64,000 nt of DNA from Ptychodera flava. Taxonomy: Eukaryota; Hemichordata; Enteropneusta; Ptychoderidae. The first letter of the stretch is position 1; each line of letters starts with the position of its first letter. The stretch spans positions 632,501-696,500 of the forward strand of contig NW_027248372.1 of the NCBI RefSeq assembly GCF_041260155.1, in the 5' to 3' direction. Of this stretch, positions 49,422 through 61,839 are shown one piece after another. Below the pieces are notes generated by a model, which was not told the origin of the DNA, made no database searches, and saw only the letters and a program-made list of their open reading frames with translations. A program made the position numbers and the translations under genes.

Positions 49422-50262
49422 GTCGATCTAATCTGAGGCCCGGGCTCGAAGTGCGAGGCCGAAGGCCTGGTGTAACGTGGCATAAAAATGGAAAAGAATA
49501 GAGCTCATCGCAAAGCGACGTAATTTTGCTTTCATTAATATGTAAGATAATATTTGTTCGCATTTTCTGCAAGAGCGACGAAAATGAAGCCTGCTAATGT
49601 CACAATGAGTATTCAAAGTCACACAAATTTATGGCTCAGACTACAACGTACAAGCTGCAGCTGCGACAACAGCCACAATATTGCAACAATAACATTTGTC
49701 CGAATGAATGCTCACCATCAAATTTTAACCGACAGTTTCGGGCTCAAAAATCCACGCTACAGTCAAAGAAACAGGGTCGATCGATGATTTAGAAAACATA
49801 CATTTTCTTTAATCACACCAGTGCCCAAGATCTCACCTTAAGACCATGAAAAAGCGAATTTTTCGAAGAGCTTCCCGCGTCCTTCCTTTCGCCAGAAAAC
49901 GACCTATCACCCAAGGGTCAATGGTCATGACCGCTCGAACCGAAGTTTTTGATTGGACGACAATTTCACGTAGAGTAAATTCAAAGAGTCAGTTGCCATA
50001 TCTTTTCTCAGCCCCAATCCACGGGGGATAAGGCGCTATCAGTCACAGCAATGGGATTGGCCGGCACAAACTATGTATCTAGGATAATCCCCTGAACGCG
50101 GAAAATTTCCACGTTACCGAATTAGTGGCTTATGACTCCCCAGCGTCCAGCAATTAAAAAACAAACCTCGACAGCCAAAGATAGTTGCCAATAATTAAAC
50201 TTTTATATGGCTTCATTTTATCATAACTCGAATATAACGGTCACCCGAAACTGTTACATTTA
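49422..50262 (+). other. GC-richer stretch with a dispersed repeat
   Basis: About 49550-49700 matches the minus strand of 20395-20580. The frames 49554-49787 and 49846-50031 have no recognised motif. Confidence 0.4.
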
Positions 50263-50280
50263 CGAGAGAGAGAGAGATTT

Positions 50281-50335
<55 letters not shown>
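50263..50335 (+). repeat. GA microsatellite
   Basis: GA dinucleotide tract interrupted once by TTTACGAA near 50278. Confidence 0.95.
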
Positions 50336-50336
<1 letters not shown>

Positions 50337-50409
50337 AACACAAAAGATTGGAAGAAAAAAACTGGTGAGGGCGTCTGTCAAGACCGGACACTAAGTGCAT
50401 GACAAGGAA

Positions 50410-51500
50410 AGCCATTTTTCTTCACTCCTATATATAGGTATTCATTTATGCAAATTGTATAAATTAACATTGTTTGGTTATGCAAATGAGCCCATAATGA
50501 GTTCATTATCCATGGAAAATATTCATCGATCCAATATTTGAGCAATATGCATCTTCACTAACTGCAAATGCAAATAGACATAAAATAAAAAGGAATAGCA
50601 AAAAACTATCAAAATCGATTATAAAGAATACAATTCAAAGGACGAGGACGAAAAATTTTATGGATCTTCTCAAATATTGCTTGACGAGGTATAAATGGAC
50701 GCTTACTACTGTACATTAGGGCAAAATATATGCAAAGACTAGAAATAAATCCAAGACTCGTCGAGAAACAGTGAGTGTTGATTGTTAGGATAGGGGTTTA
50801 AACTTATTTCGTATTCTGCGAGCCGTTTTGACACTTAAACTCAATATACATAAACAAGAACAAAATACAGTGAACTGTATTGTTGTAGCTGTTCTTTACT
50901 TCAAGTACGAATATCAACGCAGCTCATAACAACATCTGCTCAAGAACACGTGCCACTTTTTTAATCTCAATCTAGATCCAAGTTCATTTATTAATCGATT
51001 TTTTTCAGTTCTGTCTACGATATGGAGAATTTATATCCAAGACCGGGCGTCTTAACACAGCCTTTCCTATGAATGAAATATCAACGCAGCTGGTGACATC
51101 ATGAGCTCAAGAAAACGTGTCCACTTTTTAAAATCTCAATCTAGATCCAAGTAAATTTATGAATATAGTTTTATTGCCCACGATATGAAGAATTTACATC
51201 CAGAAGCAGGCGTTTTCACACTACCTTTTCTGTGTAGATGTGTATTGGGGAAAAAAGCAAGGCCACTTAACCTTACCGGATGCCATGATATGAAGTCATC
51301 GAAGTATTGTGCGGAACGGAGACGCAATACTCAGTGGCTAAATCGAATGCTGTCCAAACCCAACTATGCCCAAAAATAATATTGCCCAATTTCCCATACA
51401 GGCCAAAAACATAGATGTAGTGTTCGATGTTGTAAATTATAATATACAAACCGCCATGTGGACCGAGTTCGTTGTTTCGGCCAAGTTGGTTGATTTGATC
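50410..51500 (+). repeat. Dispersed repeat, copy B
   Basis: Diverged, collinear partner of 11130-12680 (shared blocks TATTCATTTATGCA, TCTAGATCCAAGT-type and GTTGTTTCGGCC). It lacks the ~600 bp insert of copy A but has its own tandem duplication of about 150-160 bp (units starting near 50920 and 51072, each with ATCAACGCAGCT and CTCAATCTAGATCCAAGT). The family is unknown. Confidence 0.65.
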
Positions 51501-52149
51501 TTGACTGAGTTTGTTTGTTTGAGAAAATGGACTGCAGTTATACATATTGATAAAACCACACTCGAGATCGGATTTGATCGACTCTTCTGACGGTATAGTG
51601 TCCTTTTCAATTAGACCCAATAAGTGGTCAATAAATAAGCTTTATGCACCGTTTGAGTCTGGCTATGATCAGAGAAGGTCACGGAATACGTCTGTAAATG
51701 AAATGCAAATACGCATTCTTTATTTGTGTTAATGGGTGAATTCTAATACGCAACTACTTAGTAAGAGTGTTCGTAAAATAAATAATCAGGCCTGATGCGC
51801 TCTCACTGTCCAAATTGATCCTCCTAAGTTCTCTTCTGCTCGTATTTAGGTACATGGTTTTCACCGTCTCAGTAAGTTCTAACGCATCGAATTCAGGGGT
51901 TCAGCGTTTTACCTGGTGTTAAGATTTTACCGGCTCACAAGCGTTAGGCATACCAAATTGTGGAAGGAATTCGAATTGAAATTTATGTGCACGATGGAGG
52001 TAAACCAACTAACTAGGTGACGTTATGCGAAACGATGAGCGTGCAGTCAGAGGGCGCTATTCTGTTTGATTCTTGTACGCTGACATTGTTAGCTAAAGAC
52101 CTATTCAATCTTATTAATTATTAACAATATGAAACTTATAATTTATTGG
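51501..52149. other. No supported gene
   Basis: Ordinary sequence. No feature was seen. Confidence 0.45.
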
Positions 52150-52420
52150 TTTTGTTTAAAATTCAAGAGTAAATTGAATGAGAAGCCGATGTTTGTAGGT
52201 GATAAAAATGATGCACTTTTCAAGGTGAAGTTATCAGCAACTGAGATGATCTCGTCATAACACCTGCCAGACATGCAAATTTCCGGCTATCTCCTCCGTG
52301 GAAAAAGGGGTTGGTCTTCTCATTATTGAAAGTGGGGAATAAGAAGGAAACAGTCATCGAAACGATGCTGTAAAAATTTGAAATCTAGACCAAGCAATTC
52401 ACTTACTGCACAGGCTTACG
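52150..52420 (+). repeat. Diverged direct repeat, partner of 58295-58680
   Basis: Shared order of words with the later copy: AAATTGAAT..AAGCCGAT, CTTTTCAAG.T.AAGTTATCAG, ATCTCCT..TGGAAAAGGGG and CA.TGCTGT. Similarity is partial. The later copy has an extra block of about 100 bp. This is probably an old mobile or duplicated segment. Confidence 0.5.
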
Positions 52421-52436
52421 CCAAAGAAATTTATTG

Positions 52437-52528
52437 TGGTATACCTTTAGTCTAATCATCTGCCCCATTTCTACCGCTGGCTGCGCTGCTCATGAAAATA
52501 GGGCAGGGGACCAGACGAGGCATACCTT
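52437..52528. repeat. Imperfect hairpin ~90 bp
   Basis: GGTATACC..TAGTCTAATCATCTGCCCCATTT pairs with AAATAGGGCAGGGGACCAGACGAGGCATACC. It is likely a small MITE. A separate near-palindrome, CATAGACCCCCTAGAGGGTC, follows near 52650. Confidence 0.5.
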
Positions 52529-52695
52529 GTGTGCTTTTGTGTGTCTCAGTAATCACACAATCCCACTTGTTGAATAATTACAGAAGTGGATAATCTTATT
52601 GAAGCGTTTTTTCATCCAATCACTGTTCTCGGTATTCATCGTTTTTTCATAGACCCCCTAGAGGGTCTATGCTTCTATAAACTTTTCGATCTCCT

Positions 52696-53010
52696 ATGGT
52701 TTTGCACGGATTCAAAGTTTCAGTGACAGTTGGAGTGACCGTACAATTTGATATTGCTGCAGCTACATTTTGGAGCAAACCTACAGCTCAACATTCCGAG
52801 GATGGTCAGGCCTTTTTGGCAACTGTATCGAGCAACATTAATACAGCAAGTTTCAATGTAAACCAACCAATCATTAGGAACCCCTACAAAATAGGCACTG
52901 GGACAGAAAACGGCGATATAACCGACAGTAGTTTTTTATCAAACAATGTTTTCGAAGCGCACATATATTGTTGGGTAATGAATATGTGTCAATTAGGCCT
53001 ATGGATATAA
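52696..53010 (+). CDS. Unrecognised 104-codon open frame, doubtful
   Basis: The composition is protein-like (VSVTVGVTVQFDIAAATFWS, then GTGTENGDITDSSFLSNN), resembling an extracellular beta-rich segment. The frame stops at TAA, three bases before a donor-like AAAG|GTAAGCC. An acceptor TTTCAG lies inside at about 52722. It could be an exon with a different frame, a remnant or chance. Confidence 0.25.
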   Translation: MVLHGFKVSVTVGVTVQFDIAAATFWSKPTAQHSEDGQAFLATVSSNINTASFNVNQPIIRNPYKIGTGTENGDITDSSFLSNNVFEAHIYCWVMNMCQLGLWI

Positions 53011-54475
53011 AAGGTAAGCCCTATCTTTCAAAATTTCCTGACAGCTTATTCATTGCTTCGATAATGTTTGTGTGCGATGTGTGATAGGAGTGTACGATTG
53101 TTAGTGCTTCATGAACTCTACAGCGTGTAAGGGGTCGCAGTCAGAAAAATTGTAACAGCTTCGCCCGGTTATTGGACCACTTGTTTTGTGAGTGGAGATT
53201 TTGCCGAACGGTTCTGTCTGTTGCTTCTCCGCTAGGTGACTGGATGCCGTACGTTGTGAGTCCAAACCCTATTCAAAACACGGTATTGTATTCATGTACA
53301 TGTTATCGGAACTGAAAGGTTTTGAAAACTATTTGTTGGAAGGAGTTGTTTATTTCTTTCTGGCTTGAATGACACAATTAAATTCGTAATCAATTTGAAT
53401 CTATCGATAATAAAGTATAAAGTTTTACATGTTTCAGTTTAATTGATGTTTTATCGATCGAACTCTTATTAAAAATATCGCCTGTGATATATGAAATGCA
53501 TTACAATAAAAGTAAGACGAATGATCGAAGATGACCTTCAACAGAAAATAGGTCAAATATGTTTTCATGGCGACATTTCTAGACAAACTAAGAACGCTTC
53601 CTTGAGAGTGATGATTGATTAGTTAGCTTTTATGTTAAACAAATATGACATCATTGATTTGAATTCGAATAGTAGCTTGTCCTTGATAGGATCGACCATT
53701 TCATGGGGAATAGTGATTTTTTTAGAAGTGAGATCCATAACGTATTCCGATAATTCCATGCTTAGAAATTAAGTTTTGTTTCCGAAAGCTTGTAAAAGAT
53801 ATGGCCATAGCGTTAACTCTCAAAATTTCGTCGTGACAACAAACTTCATCTGTTAAACTTCTACCTTGCAAATCAAACATATCTATTGAAGTATTTGACT
53901 TTATATATATAGAGTTTGTAAGATTAAAAAATGTTGGAAGTATGACGAACTTTCCTGTGAAGATCTTAAAATAGAACTACAGGGTACCAATGAGGTATGC
54001 AAAATCTGATGAGCAAACAAGGTGAATGAAACAGTAACACCAGTCAATTGATAGTTGGTCAATGACCAGGAAAATCTGATTTGGACAGCACTGTGGGAAA
54101 TACTTTTCAATTTAATCTCACCGATGCCTGCAAACTGTATGACTCAATTGTTGGGTATATGCAATCCGCATATAAACGATTATAAATGTACAATACGTCT
54201 ACTGGAAGCGTCGTAAAACCCTACAGGGGGTTTATTTCCTTAAGACCAGATGACGGAGTGGCGAATAAGAGTTGACCCGTTTTCAATGACAAATTCCCGA
54301 CTCTACTTCATCATTCAGGGAAAAATCTAAGCATGAACCATTTGTCGGTATCTACGTAAACAATCATTACAGACCAGATGTGCGAGAGATGACAAGGCTA
54401 ACAATGAAAAAATTTGTAATCATCTATGTGCAGATTTGATACACGCAACGATTGAGTCATTTGTATGCTTCATAC
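53011..54475. other. No supported gene
   Basis: AT-rich sequence. Nothing was seen. Confidence 0.45.
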
Positions 54476-55410
54476 AGGAAAGAAATGTGACAGAGTAAAT
54501 CACATGACTCTCACGAGAAATAACTTCCTGATAAACGCGTTACACTTTATACAGCCCGTCTTCAGGTATTCGTCCAAAAAGTTATGTATTCGCTGGGAAA
54601 TTCCGTTTCTTCCTCTTATAATATAACAAACGGGCTTCGGAGGGAGGAATCATGTCGCCTCTGCTTGTTAATATTTATATAGATGATCTGAATAAGACTT
54701 TATCTAGCTGTGGTATTTGCTGTGAAGTGGGAGGTGTTGTAGTGAATAACTTGTCATATGTCACATGTGTTTGCTTGAATCATCAGTCAAATGTTTGAGA
54801 AAACTTGTGCAAATTTGTGAGCGGCATGTCATAGACCATAATATGTTTTACAATGTGAAGAAGACAAAATGTAAGTTCTCTAAATCTCGTGACAAACTCT
54901 ATGAATTTCCTTCAGTCGTGCTTGATGGTCACACAATACAGTTTGTGAACAAATTTACTTATTTGAGTCATGTTTTAACGTATGACCAAAGAGACTATGA
55001 AGGGCATTGTGTGAAGGGCATTGTGTGATCGCTCAAATATGCTTTTCAGGAAGTTTAGCTGCTGTAGTCGCGAAGTAAAAGTTTGACTTTAAATGCATTT
55101 TGCAACAATTTCTATGATATTCAGCTGATGTACTTTTAATATTTCAATCATTCATAGTATACACGGGAAAGGCTTGTATAATGAAAAAGAGTTTACTTGA
55201 ATGCATGGCATTTTTTGATCACATTCATAACTTCTAGACGAATATTGCTCGCGATACCCTATGGTGTCAATGGCGATTGTTTCTCTTTTTCATGTGTTAG
55301 CGAACGTCTTTGTACATTATTCATTCACGTGTCACCTATATTTCGATCTTGTTTTAAATCCATCGTCATGTACATCATTTACGCTAATGATTTTATAGGG
55401 AGATAATATA
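54476..55410 (+). mobile_element. LINE fragment, reverse transcriptase 3' half, decayed
   Basis: The translation shows non-LTR reverse transcriptase landmarks in order: DRVNHMTLTRNNFLINALHF (thumb-side of the fingers), KKLCIRWE, GIMSPLLVNIYIDDLNKT (the conserved palm block), then RKLVQICERHVIDHNMFYNV, VVLDGHTIQFVNKFTYLSHV and, further on, RRILLAIPYGVNG. The catalytic YADD region reads YVTC, and the frame changes several times, so it is dead. Endonuclease and 5' parts are absent. It looks like the CR1/jockey-type part of the LINE tree, but I cannot assign a clade by eye. Confidence 0.8.
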
Positions 55411-58294
55411 GAAAATATTTTGTTACAAGAAGACCTAAAAATAATTATTATCAAAAGTTATAACGTTAAACTCAATATCGCATACCAACCATATATATGT
55501 CATAGTCAAATTGTAAAGAAAATGTTGGCAGTTTCATTTATCTCTTTATAAAAGGCAAAGTCAATTTTGTCATACAGTGGTATTGCTGCACAGCTACGAT
55601 TTGCAGGGGCGCAGCCATCGAAACTTGCAAAAATTACCTTAATTACAGTATGCATAGTGACTTGAATTACGCTTTTCACTCTTTCGAACAACTACACAAT
55701 CATTTTAAAATTAAAAGAAATGATTCAGAGTACTTTGTCGATCTATAAAAGCATGTTTTCAAAGGGCCAATACGGGCAATAATGCAAATGGAATCTATGT
55801 GTCGAAAATAAGTGAGTAAACCTAACGAGGCATTCGAAACTTCTCAATAGCTATACATCATTAACGTATTGCTTTGAAATAGAAACAAGAGAATATACGG
55901 GCTCCAGCAGTTCTCACAATGTAACATCAGTCACGATAGCATAGTTACGAATGCGAAAGACAAAACGGTCTAATCAATTATAGCAAAGCATTAACAAATT
56001 CAGTAACCCATTTGTTACCGAGGAACGGTGACTATAAATAATAAACACTGGGAACAATTGGCCTTCGAATTTCTAATGAAATGGCAATATGAGTCAAAGA
56101 AATAAATGCTTGATCAAAATGAATGTAAAAAATGGACGCCAGCTTATAATACTTCATATTTGTAGTGGATGCATGGCCCTGTCGTAATTAATGTTTTTTT
56201 CATGCACGTAAGTTAAGGATTGGGTCACTGTAGAAACATGCCGGACTCTATTATTCCAATAGATAGTGTCAGAATTTACTGAAATTTGGTAAACTACTAT
56301 ACTTTGTAGAATATAAAAACTGCTGACAGAGATGGTCACGTGACTGAAAATTGACATTTTCATTAAAACATTTAAAAAAGTAAAATTTCAACTTTTTAGC
56401 TCAAAATTTTGTCTGTTTTCCTGCATATTCTGAAAGAGCAATTATCTCTGAAAGAGCAATTATCATTCAACATAGCAGACACCGTAACCTGAATGTCTGT
56501 GAAATGTAAAATATTGTGGATTTCTTTTAGGATTTTGGGTAAAAAGTTGTGAAACGTTGATAATTTTAAATTGGTCAGTGGTTATTTCATAAGTTTCCAT
56601 GCTACTTTAAATCTACTAACGATTTCGTTGAATAAAATTTTGTCTTGAAGTTGAAATTTTTCATCGAAATGACTTTAAAGTTGGCAACAATATATTTCTC
56701 TGTGTGTATATAAACAAAATAAAAAAAAAATACTTGTTTCAAATCATTAGATTTTTACCAAGTCACGTGACTAACAGCCTATATTTTCCCGCCAAAATCT
56801 GATATGGGATATAATGAGAAATTCGTAAAACTTGATCCTCATTTTATACTCTAAAATATTAATGTCTCGGACGCATGCCTTAACATACGCGGGTAAACAT
56901 TGATCTAATAAATAACTGATTTTCTCACGTTAACGCACCACAGCTACTATCGTGGTATGGTATAATAAGTTATTATAGTCATCATTCGAAATATCACAGT
57001 ATATACTCAAATACCAAAGGCAACTTCTTTTAAATGAAGCGTAGTACTCCGCAAACCTTTCTGTAAAATGTAAACAAGGAGAAATTCTGCAAACCTCTTA
57101 TAACCTCCCCCTTCATGGGGTGACACCTGGTCGCCATAGCAATATGTGCAAGTTTCATCGACATAAACATGGTGTATATTCTGAAGCACATATTCTTTGA
57201 CGACTGCTGGAGGAAGTCTGCGCGAGGCTGACGACTTTCATGCGAATTCATGGTTATTTCGTTATTGGCATAAGAATATGATTCGAGAGAAAAAGAAATA
57301 CATGTATAGCTGCCTTGTTAATAATTAGAATATAATATATAGACTTTCTTTTAATCATTCCAAGGCAAGCCTTTACATGTCAAAGCAATTCACTTCCCTA
57401 TGGCCCAAACAAAATATAACGTACGTATTCAAATTGCCATTTTGCAAAGAATGAGGATATGACAGGGTATTAAAACTATTCAACATAAAAGAAATTTCCT
57501 GTCAACTGAAACAGACTTTGTTGTAATACCTGCTGTCAATAATTAACATGGTCGAAATATCCGCTTTGAAATATTCAATATAGTCATGGCAACAGCTGTT
57601 ATTGGGAGGGGGAGAGGTGAGCAAAAACCGCACATGTGAAAAGCATTTGCAGACACCCGGCTCAAAACTAATAATAAATCTATCAGTTATGAGAGCATAT
57701 AATACCTTGAGAAGTCAGAGGCAAAAGTGAATGCCTTGTTTTAACTTGGCAACATTTCTATTCAAACATCCTGGAAACAAACTCTTGACTGTTGAAGATT
57801 TGTGATGTCTTCGATTGTTTCATCTGTAAAATTTCAATTACATTTCTAAGCGTATACTTCTCTATCATTGCCTTTCTACCCTTCCAGAACGTTATTACGT
57901 CAGCATTCTACTGTAAAATGGAGATGGTGGAAGTTTGTTGAAGAGATGCTGAACGTTGTTGACTTTTGGTGATATAGTCTACAAGCAAGTTTAAGCCATC
58001 TTACGTCAAAAGTAAAATTATAATCTGACTCTTCTAGACTTTCAAGATTTTTTAGAAAAGTTCTCCGTTGGGACTTTATTAATGCGTTGCCCCTGACGTA
58101 GTTTCCAGCTCTTTTAACCTCTAGGTATGTTGGATAAATGCTTTATAAATTAATGACACGGCTTCAGAAAGGAATTTTGTTGGCTAGCTGCCTACATATT
58201 TTCCACAATTCCATTTACTCCTCAGTTCCCTGGAAAGACAATTCAGAATTGTTTTGCTTAAAGCTCGTTCGAGTGTGCTTCAAAATTATGATTA
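55411..58294. other. No supported gene
   Basis: AT-rich sequence. A 22-bp unit, CTGAAAGAGCAATTATC.., is tandemly doubled near 56430-56465, and GTCACGTGAC occurs near 56335 and 56762. Nothing else was seen. Confidence 0.45.
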
Positions 58295-58680
58295 TCTGAC
58301 AAATTCAAAATTAAATTGAATTAAAAGCCGATATTTGGGTGCTAGAAATTACACCCTTTTCAAGATAAAGTTATCAGTAACTGATATAGTCTTATCATAC
58401 ACATGTCCATTTTGTAAATTTCCTTCAAGTTTGTCGTGGGCAAAAATCGATATCCTTTCTTTTGCCAACACAGGTGCTGCTTAATCCATTAGTTACCTTG
58501 AAAACATGAGTAGTCTATAAGATACATGTTGACAAAATCACAAAATTGGTATCTCCTGGTGGAAAAGGGGATAAGATCTTCTTAGTGTTCAAAGTGGGAC
58601 ATCAGATAGCCATGATCATCATCACAATGCTGTCCGAAGTCGGTTAATCGACAAGCTATTTTGCATAAAGAACAAATTTT
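58295..58680 (+). repeat. Diverged direct repeat, partner of 52150-52420
   Basis: See the earlier copy for shared words. This one includes an additional segment (about 58410-58540). Confidence 0.5.
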
Positions 58681-59592
58681 CTTCAGTCATGATTCAATGA
58701 CCGATTTCAGTTTGTACAAAATCAAGGAGAGTTGTTGGTAACATCCTTGCTGTAAATCATACAGGTCGAACTTTTTCATTGGCCCCGTACTCGGGACTAG
58801 TTTCGCAATTGTCAAGTCGGGCGAATCATTTCGACGTTGAGGGCAGCATTTTTGCCATGGGCTCACCATGGTCGTGAGCCTATAGCGTGGCGATTCAAGT
58901 AAGTGAGGCGCTGTAGGCAGGTTAAGACACCACAACAAAGCCTTGGAAGTTTGCAAAACAAATGGCATGAGTACATTTCTGTCTAATTTTGAGATGCTTT
59001 CACCAGATATATGTGTATAAATGCTCTTTCGCATTATTCTTCGGTTCGGATGCAATACGGTCATATTACATTATATGTAAATTATCGCACCATATCAGCC
59101 TTCCCGGTCTTTCGAAAATGTTGTGAAGTTGAGCCAAAAATGCCAGCCTTCTCGGAGCAGAGAGATTGCTTTAAGCTTGAGGAGGCCTTGATCTAACTTA
59201 GTTTATAGTGACTACTTATTCATTGGTCAATTATGTGCTTAAAATTGTACATATCGTCAATTTCGCATACAGTGAGGATCCATCTTGATTTTTTTGATCA
59301 ACAAACACTGGAGACAAGTCTTTCAAATTGAGTTTCAAATGGAAATAACGGAAAAACTCTTTTAGATATCATTATTTATCACAAATATTTGTGTTAAATA
59401 TTATAGTTTCGTGAGATTTTAGAGTTTCGCAGCAATATAATATCGGCACAAATCTTATGTACAATATAGGTTGCATGTCTAATCATACACAGTATCACTG
59501 TCCAGATGTAGTTATATGTATACATCACAAAGTAATGTTTTAGCCTGAAAGTCATATCCAAATGTGTCGCAAGGATACAAAACTACTCCTTA
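58681..59592. other. Stretch with a 125-codon minus frame, unproven
   Basis: The minus frame 59064-58687 is open for 125 codons and moderately protein-like (TAPHLLESPRYRLTTMVSPW..) but has no recognised motif. It may be chance in a GC-richer patch. Confidence 0.25.
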
Positions 59593-59745
59593 GGGACTGG
59601 TCAGTTTCTTCGGCCGGGGGGGGGGGGGGGGGCGGTGGATTATTTTTTGCCGACGTCAAAAAGTGGCTGACCCCCCCCATTCCAAATTTTGAAAACAGGG
59701 TGACCCCCCCGGCGCCGACATAGGTAAAACAAAAGGTGGACATAA

Positions 59746-59748
<3 letters not shown>

Positions 59749-59804
<56 letters not shown>

Positions 59805-59855
59805 ATATATACATTATATTATATATTATATACACATATATATATACGTATATAT
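59749..59855. repeat. TA microsatellite
   Basis: TA dinucleotide tract with a few breaks, grading into TATATAC-type sequence, inside the Harbinger-like element. Confidence 0.9.
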
Positions 59856-60565
59856 ATAATTATATTTTACATTTTACATATATTCATATTTTAAATAGTC
59901 ATTCTAATGTGTTTAATGAAATTGTTGACATGTCAGTTGTAGATAGGAATTTCAAAGTGTCAATCTTAAAGTTTGAATACAGTACATTTTGAATGAGCTG
60001 TATTTTGAATGAGCTGTGAATGTATTTCACACTTTCTATGCTTAACCAGATGTCCTGAACTGTTGTACAGAAATGGATGTCAATCATTAATATCAAAGAG
60101 GAAAAAGCAGTGAATCAAAAACTTTGATGGGTGTAAGACTTGCCAACCATCCAATTAAATCTCCTGAGGAACCATAGAGAGCTTTTTAGCCAAATCTGAT
60201 GTGTACAGGTCTGAGAGGACCTTCTCTTGTAACATTGAAACCTAAAAAGCACAGCTAATAATGACAAAAACTGCCTTTTTAACTGTTATTTTGTTCATAA
60301 AAAAGCATCTTTCTACAGAAAACCTGTGTCACAAAGGAAAATAATTGCATCAATGAGAAGGAAAGATATCTTGTCATTTTTCTATCTCTAAAATAAGTCA
60401 CTGTATCAAATATATATTGTGAAATATTTGTGCATGTTGCTTTCTCACACTGAATTCTCATAGAGAGAACAGAAAAGTATCAGGAATTTGTCATCCTTTT
60501 CATATGAAATGCAGATTTCATAATGGTACACTTTCACTAAGCAAACATCAAGATATCTCTGATTT

Positions 60566-60832
60566 ATTAAAGTATTGCGCCCGAAGGGCGCGTCGAAAAA
60601 TATGAAACATCCTGATATCTCTGATATATATGCCTTGTATATTAAAGTCATGCACCTGAAGGGCATGCTGAAAAATGTCTGATATATTAAAGTAATGAGC
60701 TTGAAGAGCACGCTGAAAAATATTGAACATACAGATATCTCTGATGTATGTATGCTTGATATGTTAAAGTTGGGCGTGCTGAAAAATTGACTGATTATTA
60801 AAGTTACGCGCCCGAAGGGCGCGCCGAAAAAT
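60566..60832 (+). repeat. Five-unit array of GCGCCCGAAGGGCGCG hairpins
   Basis: Units at about 60566, 60641, 60684, 60761 and 60796 follow the pattern TTAAAGT, GCGCCCGAAGGGCGCG (or a mutated form) and CGAAAAAT. The first and last units keep a perfect or near-perfect GC-rich stem, and the middle ones have decayed by CG-to-TG/CA-type changes, as expected from CpG methylation damage. Confidence 0.8.
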
Positions 60833-61027
60833 ACAACTGAATGATGAAATTTGTGGCTGACACTAGCATTTTAGGCAATGATGAGCCTGTTTCAAAATTC
60901 AAAAACACACTGACCCCCCCTATTGGGCATTTCAAAAACATGGTGACCCCCCTATCACCAAAGTCAAAAACAGGGTGACCCCCCCATGAATCCACCGCCC
61001 CCCCATGCTGAGAAACTGACCAGTCCC

Positions 61028-61839
61028 TTACTGAGGTTGATATGCACTATTTGAAGAAAGTCAACATGCAAACATCTATAGGCAGTCACCCTTGCAGAGG
61101 TCTCTTCCTGTATTTTGATCAAGTAGTTACACTGTATGAGCGAGTGAATGACAAGACTGCAATTTGAGAGGCCCGTTCCCGTATAGTAAATGAGCTAGCT
61201 AAAGAACATTTGCATACACATCATAGCATTGCAATGTTCAATTCAATTCAAGTATAGGAATTAAGCATGTTCGGGTTGACGTATTCCAAAGTAAATATGA
61301 TGATATGTACTGAAGCATGCAGGTTGAAAAGAAGCAATTAATATCTCCAATTGTTCTTGTTGAAATGATATCATTAGAAATGAATTTAATGTGTTTGCTT
61401 TGCGCCTTGAGGTATAAGAGCTACGTATGAGAACGGGAAAGGTACATACAAACACATACACTTGGTCAATCGACAGAAGGACAACACACAGTATGGATCA
61501 CTTATACATCAATTTCAAGACCACCACAGGAGCGATCATACGTGCTATGTTTACATCATATTATGATAAACATTCATCCCCAAGCTTTAGGGACACAAAG
61601 AAAGTAAGTGTAAGTTTTTAACAAATGTTTTGTGTTAGTCCAAGATGTGTCAAATCTTCATATAGTTGTTTGGGGTCCAAAACAAATACGTTCACTGTGC
61701 TTGACGCATTCAGTGCCCGGCGAAGGATTTTCGTAGTGCTGTCGTTTAGGATCACAATGAACTCACAGCAGTGTCCGAAAAACCAAGTTACCTTTGTCGT
61801 TTTGTCGTCCTCACTAAGCACTAATTACGAAACTTCATT
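61028..61839. other. No supported gene
   Basis: Ordinary sequence. Frames at the right edge run into the satellite and are not genes. Confidence 0.4.

Larger units (their letters stand above)
59593..61027. mobile_element. Harbinger-like non-autonomous element with TTA target duplication
   Basis: The ends are GGGACTGGTCAGTTTCT and its exact inverse, followed inward at both ends by a G-run and CGGTGGATT (inverse AATCCACCGCC). TTA flanks both sides (59590-59592 and 61028-61030). Inside are repeated AAAACAGGGTGACCCCCC blocks near both ends, a TA microsatellite and an array of GCGCCCGAAGGGCGCG hairpins. A TTA duplication with GGG ends is typical of PIF/Harbinger. No transposase is present. Confidence 0.7.

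Noticed and set aside
53250-53285. tRNA B-box-like word (GAGTCCAAACCCTATTCAA)
   Set aside because: No A box or cloverleaf could be built around it. I found no intact tRNA gene in the window.
59552-59743. Frame with a polyproline run
   Set aside because: Encoded by the poly-G tract at the end of the Harbinger-like element.
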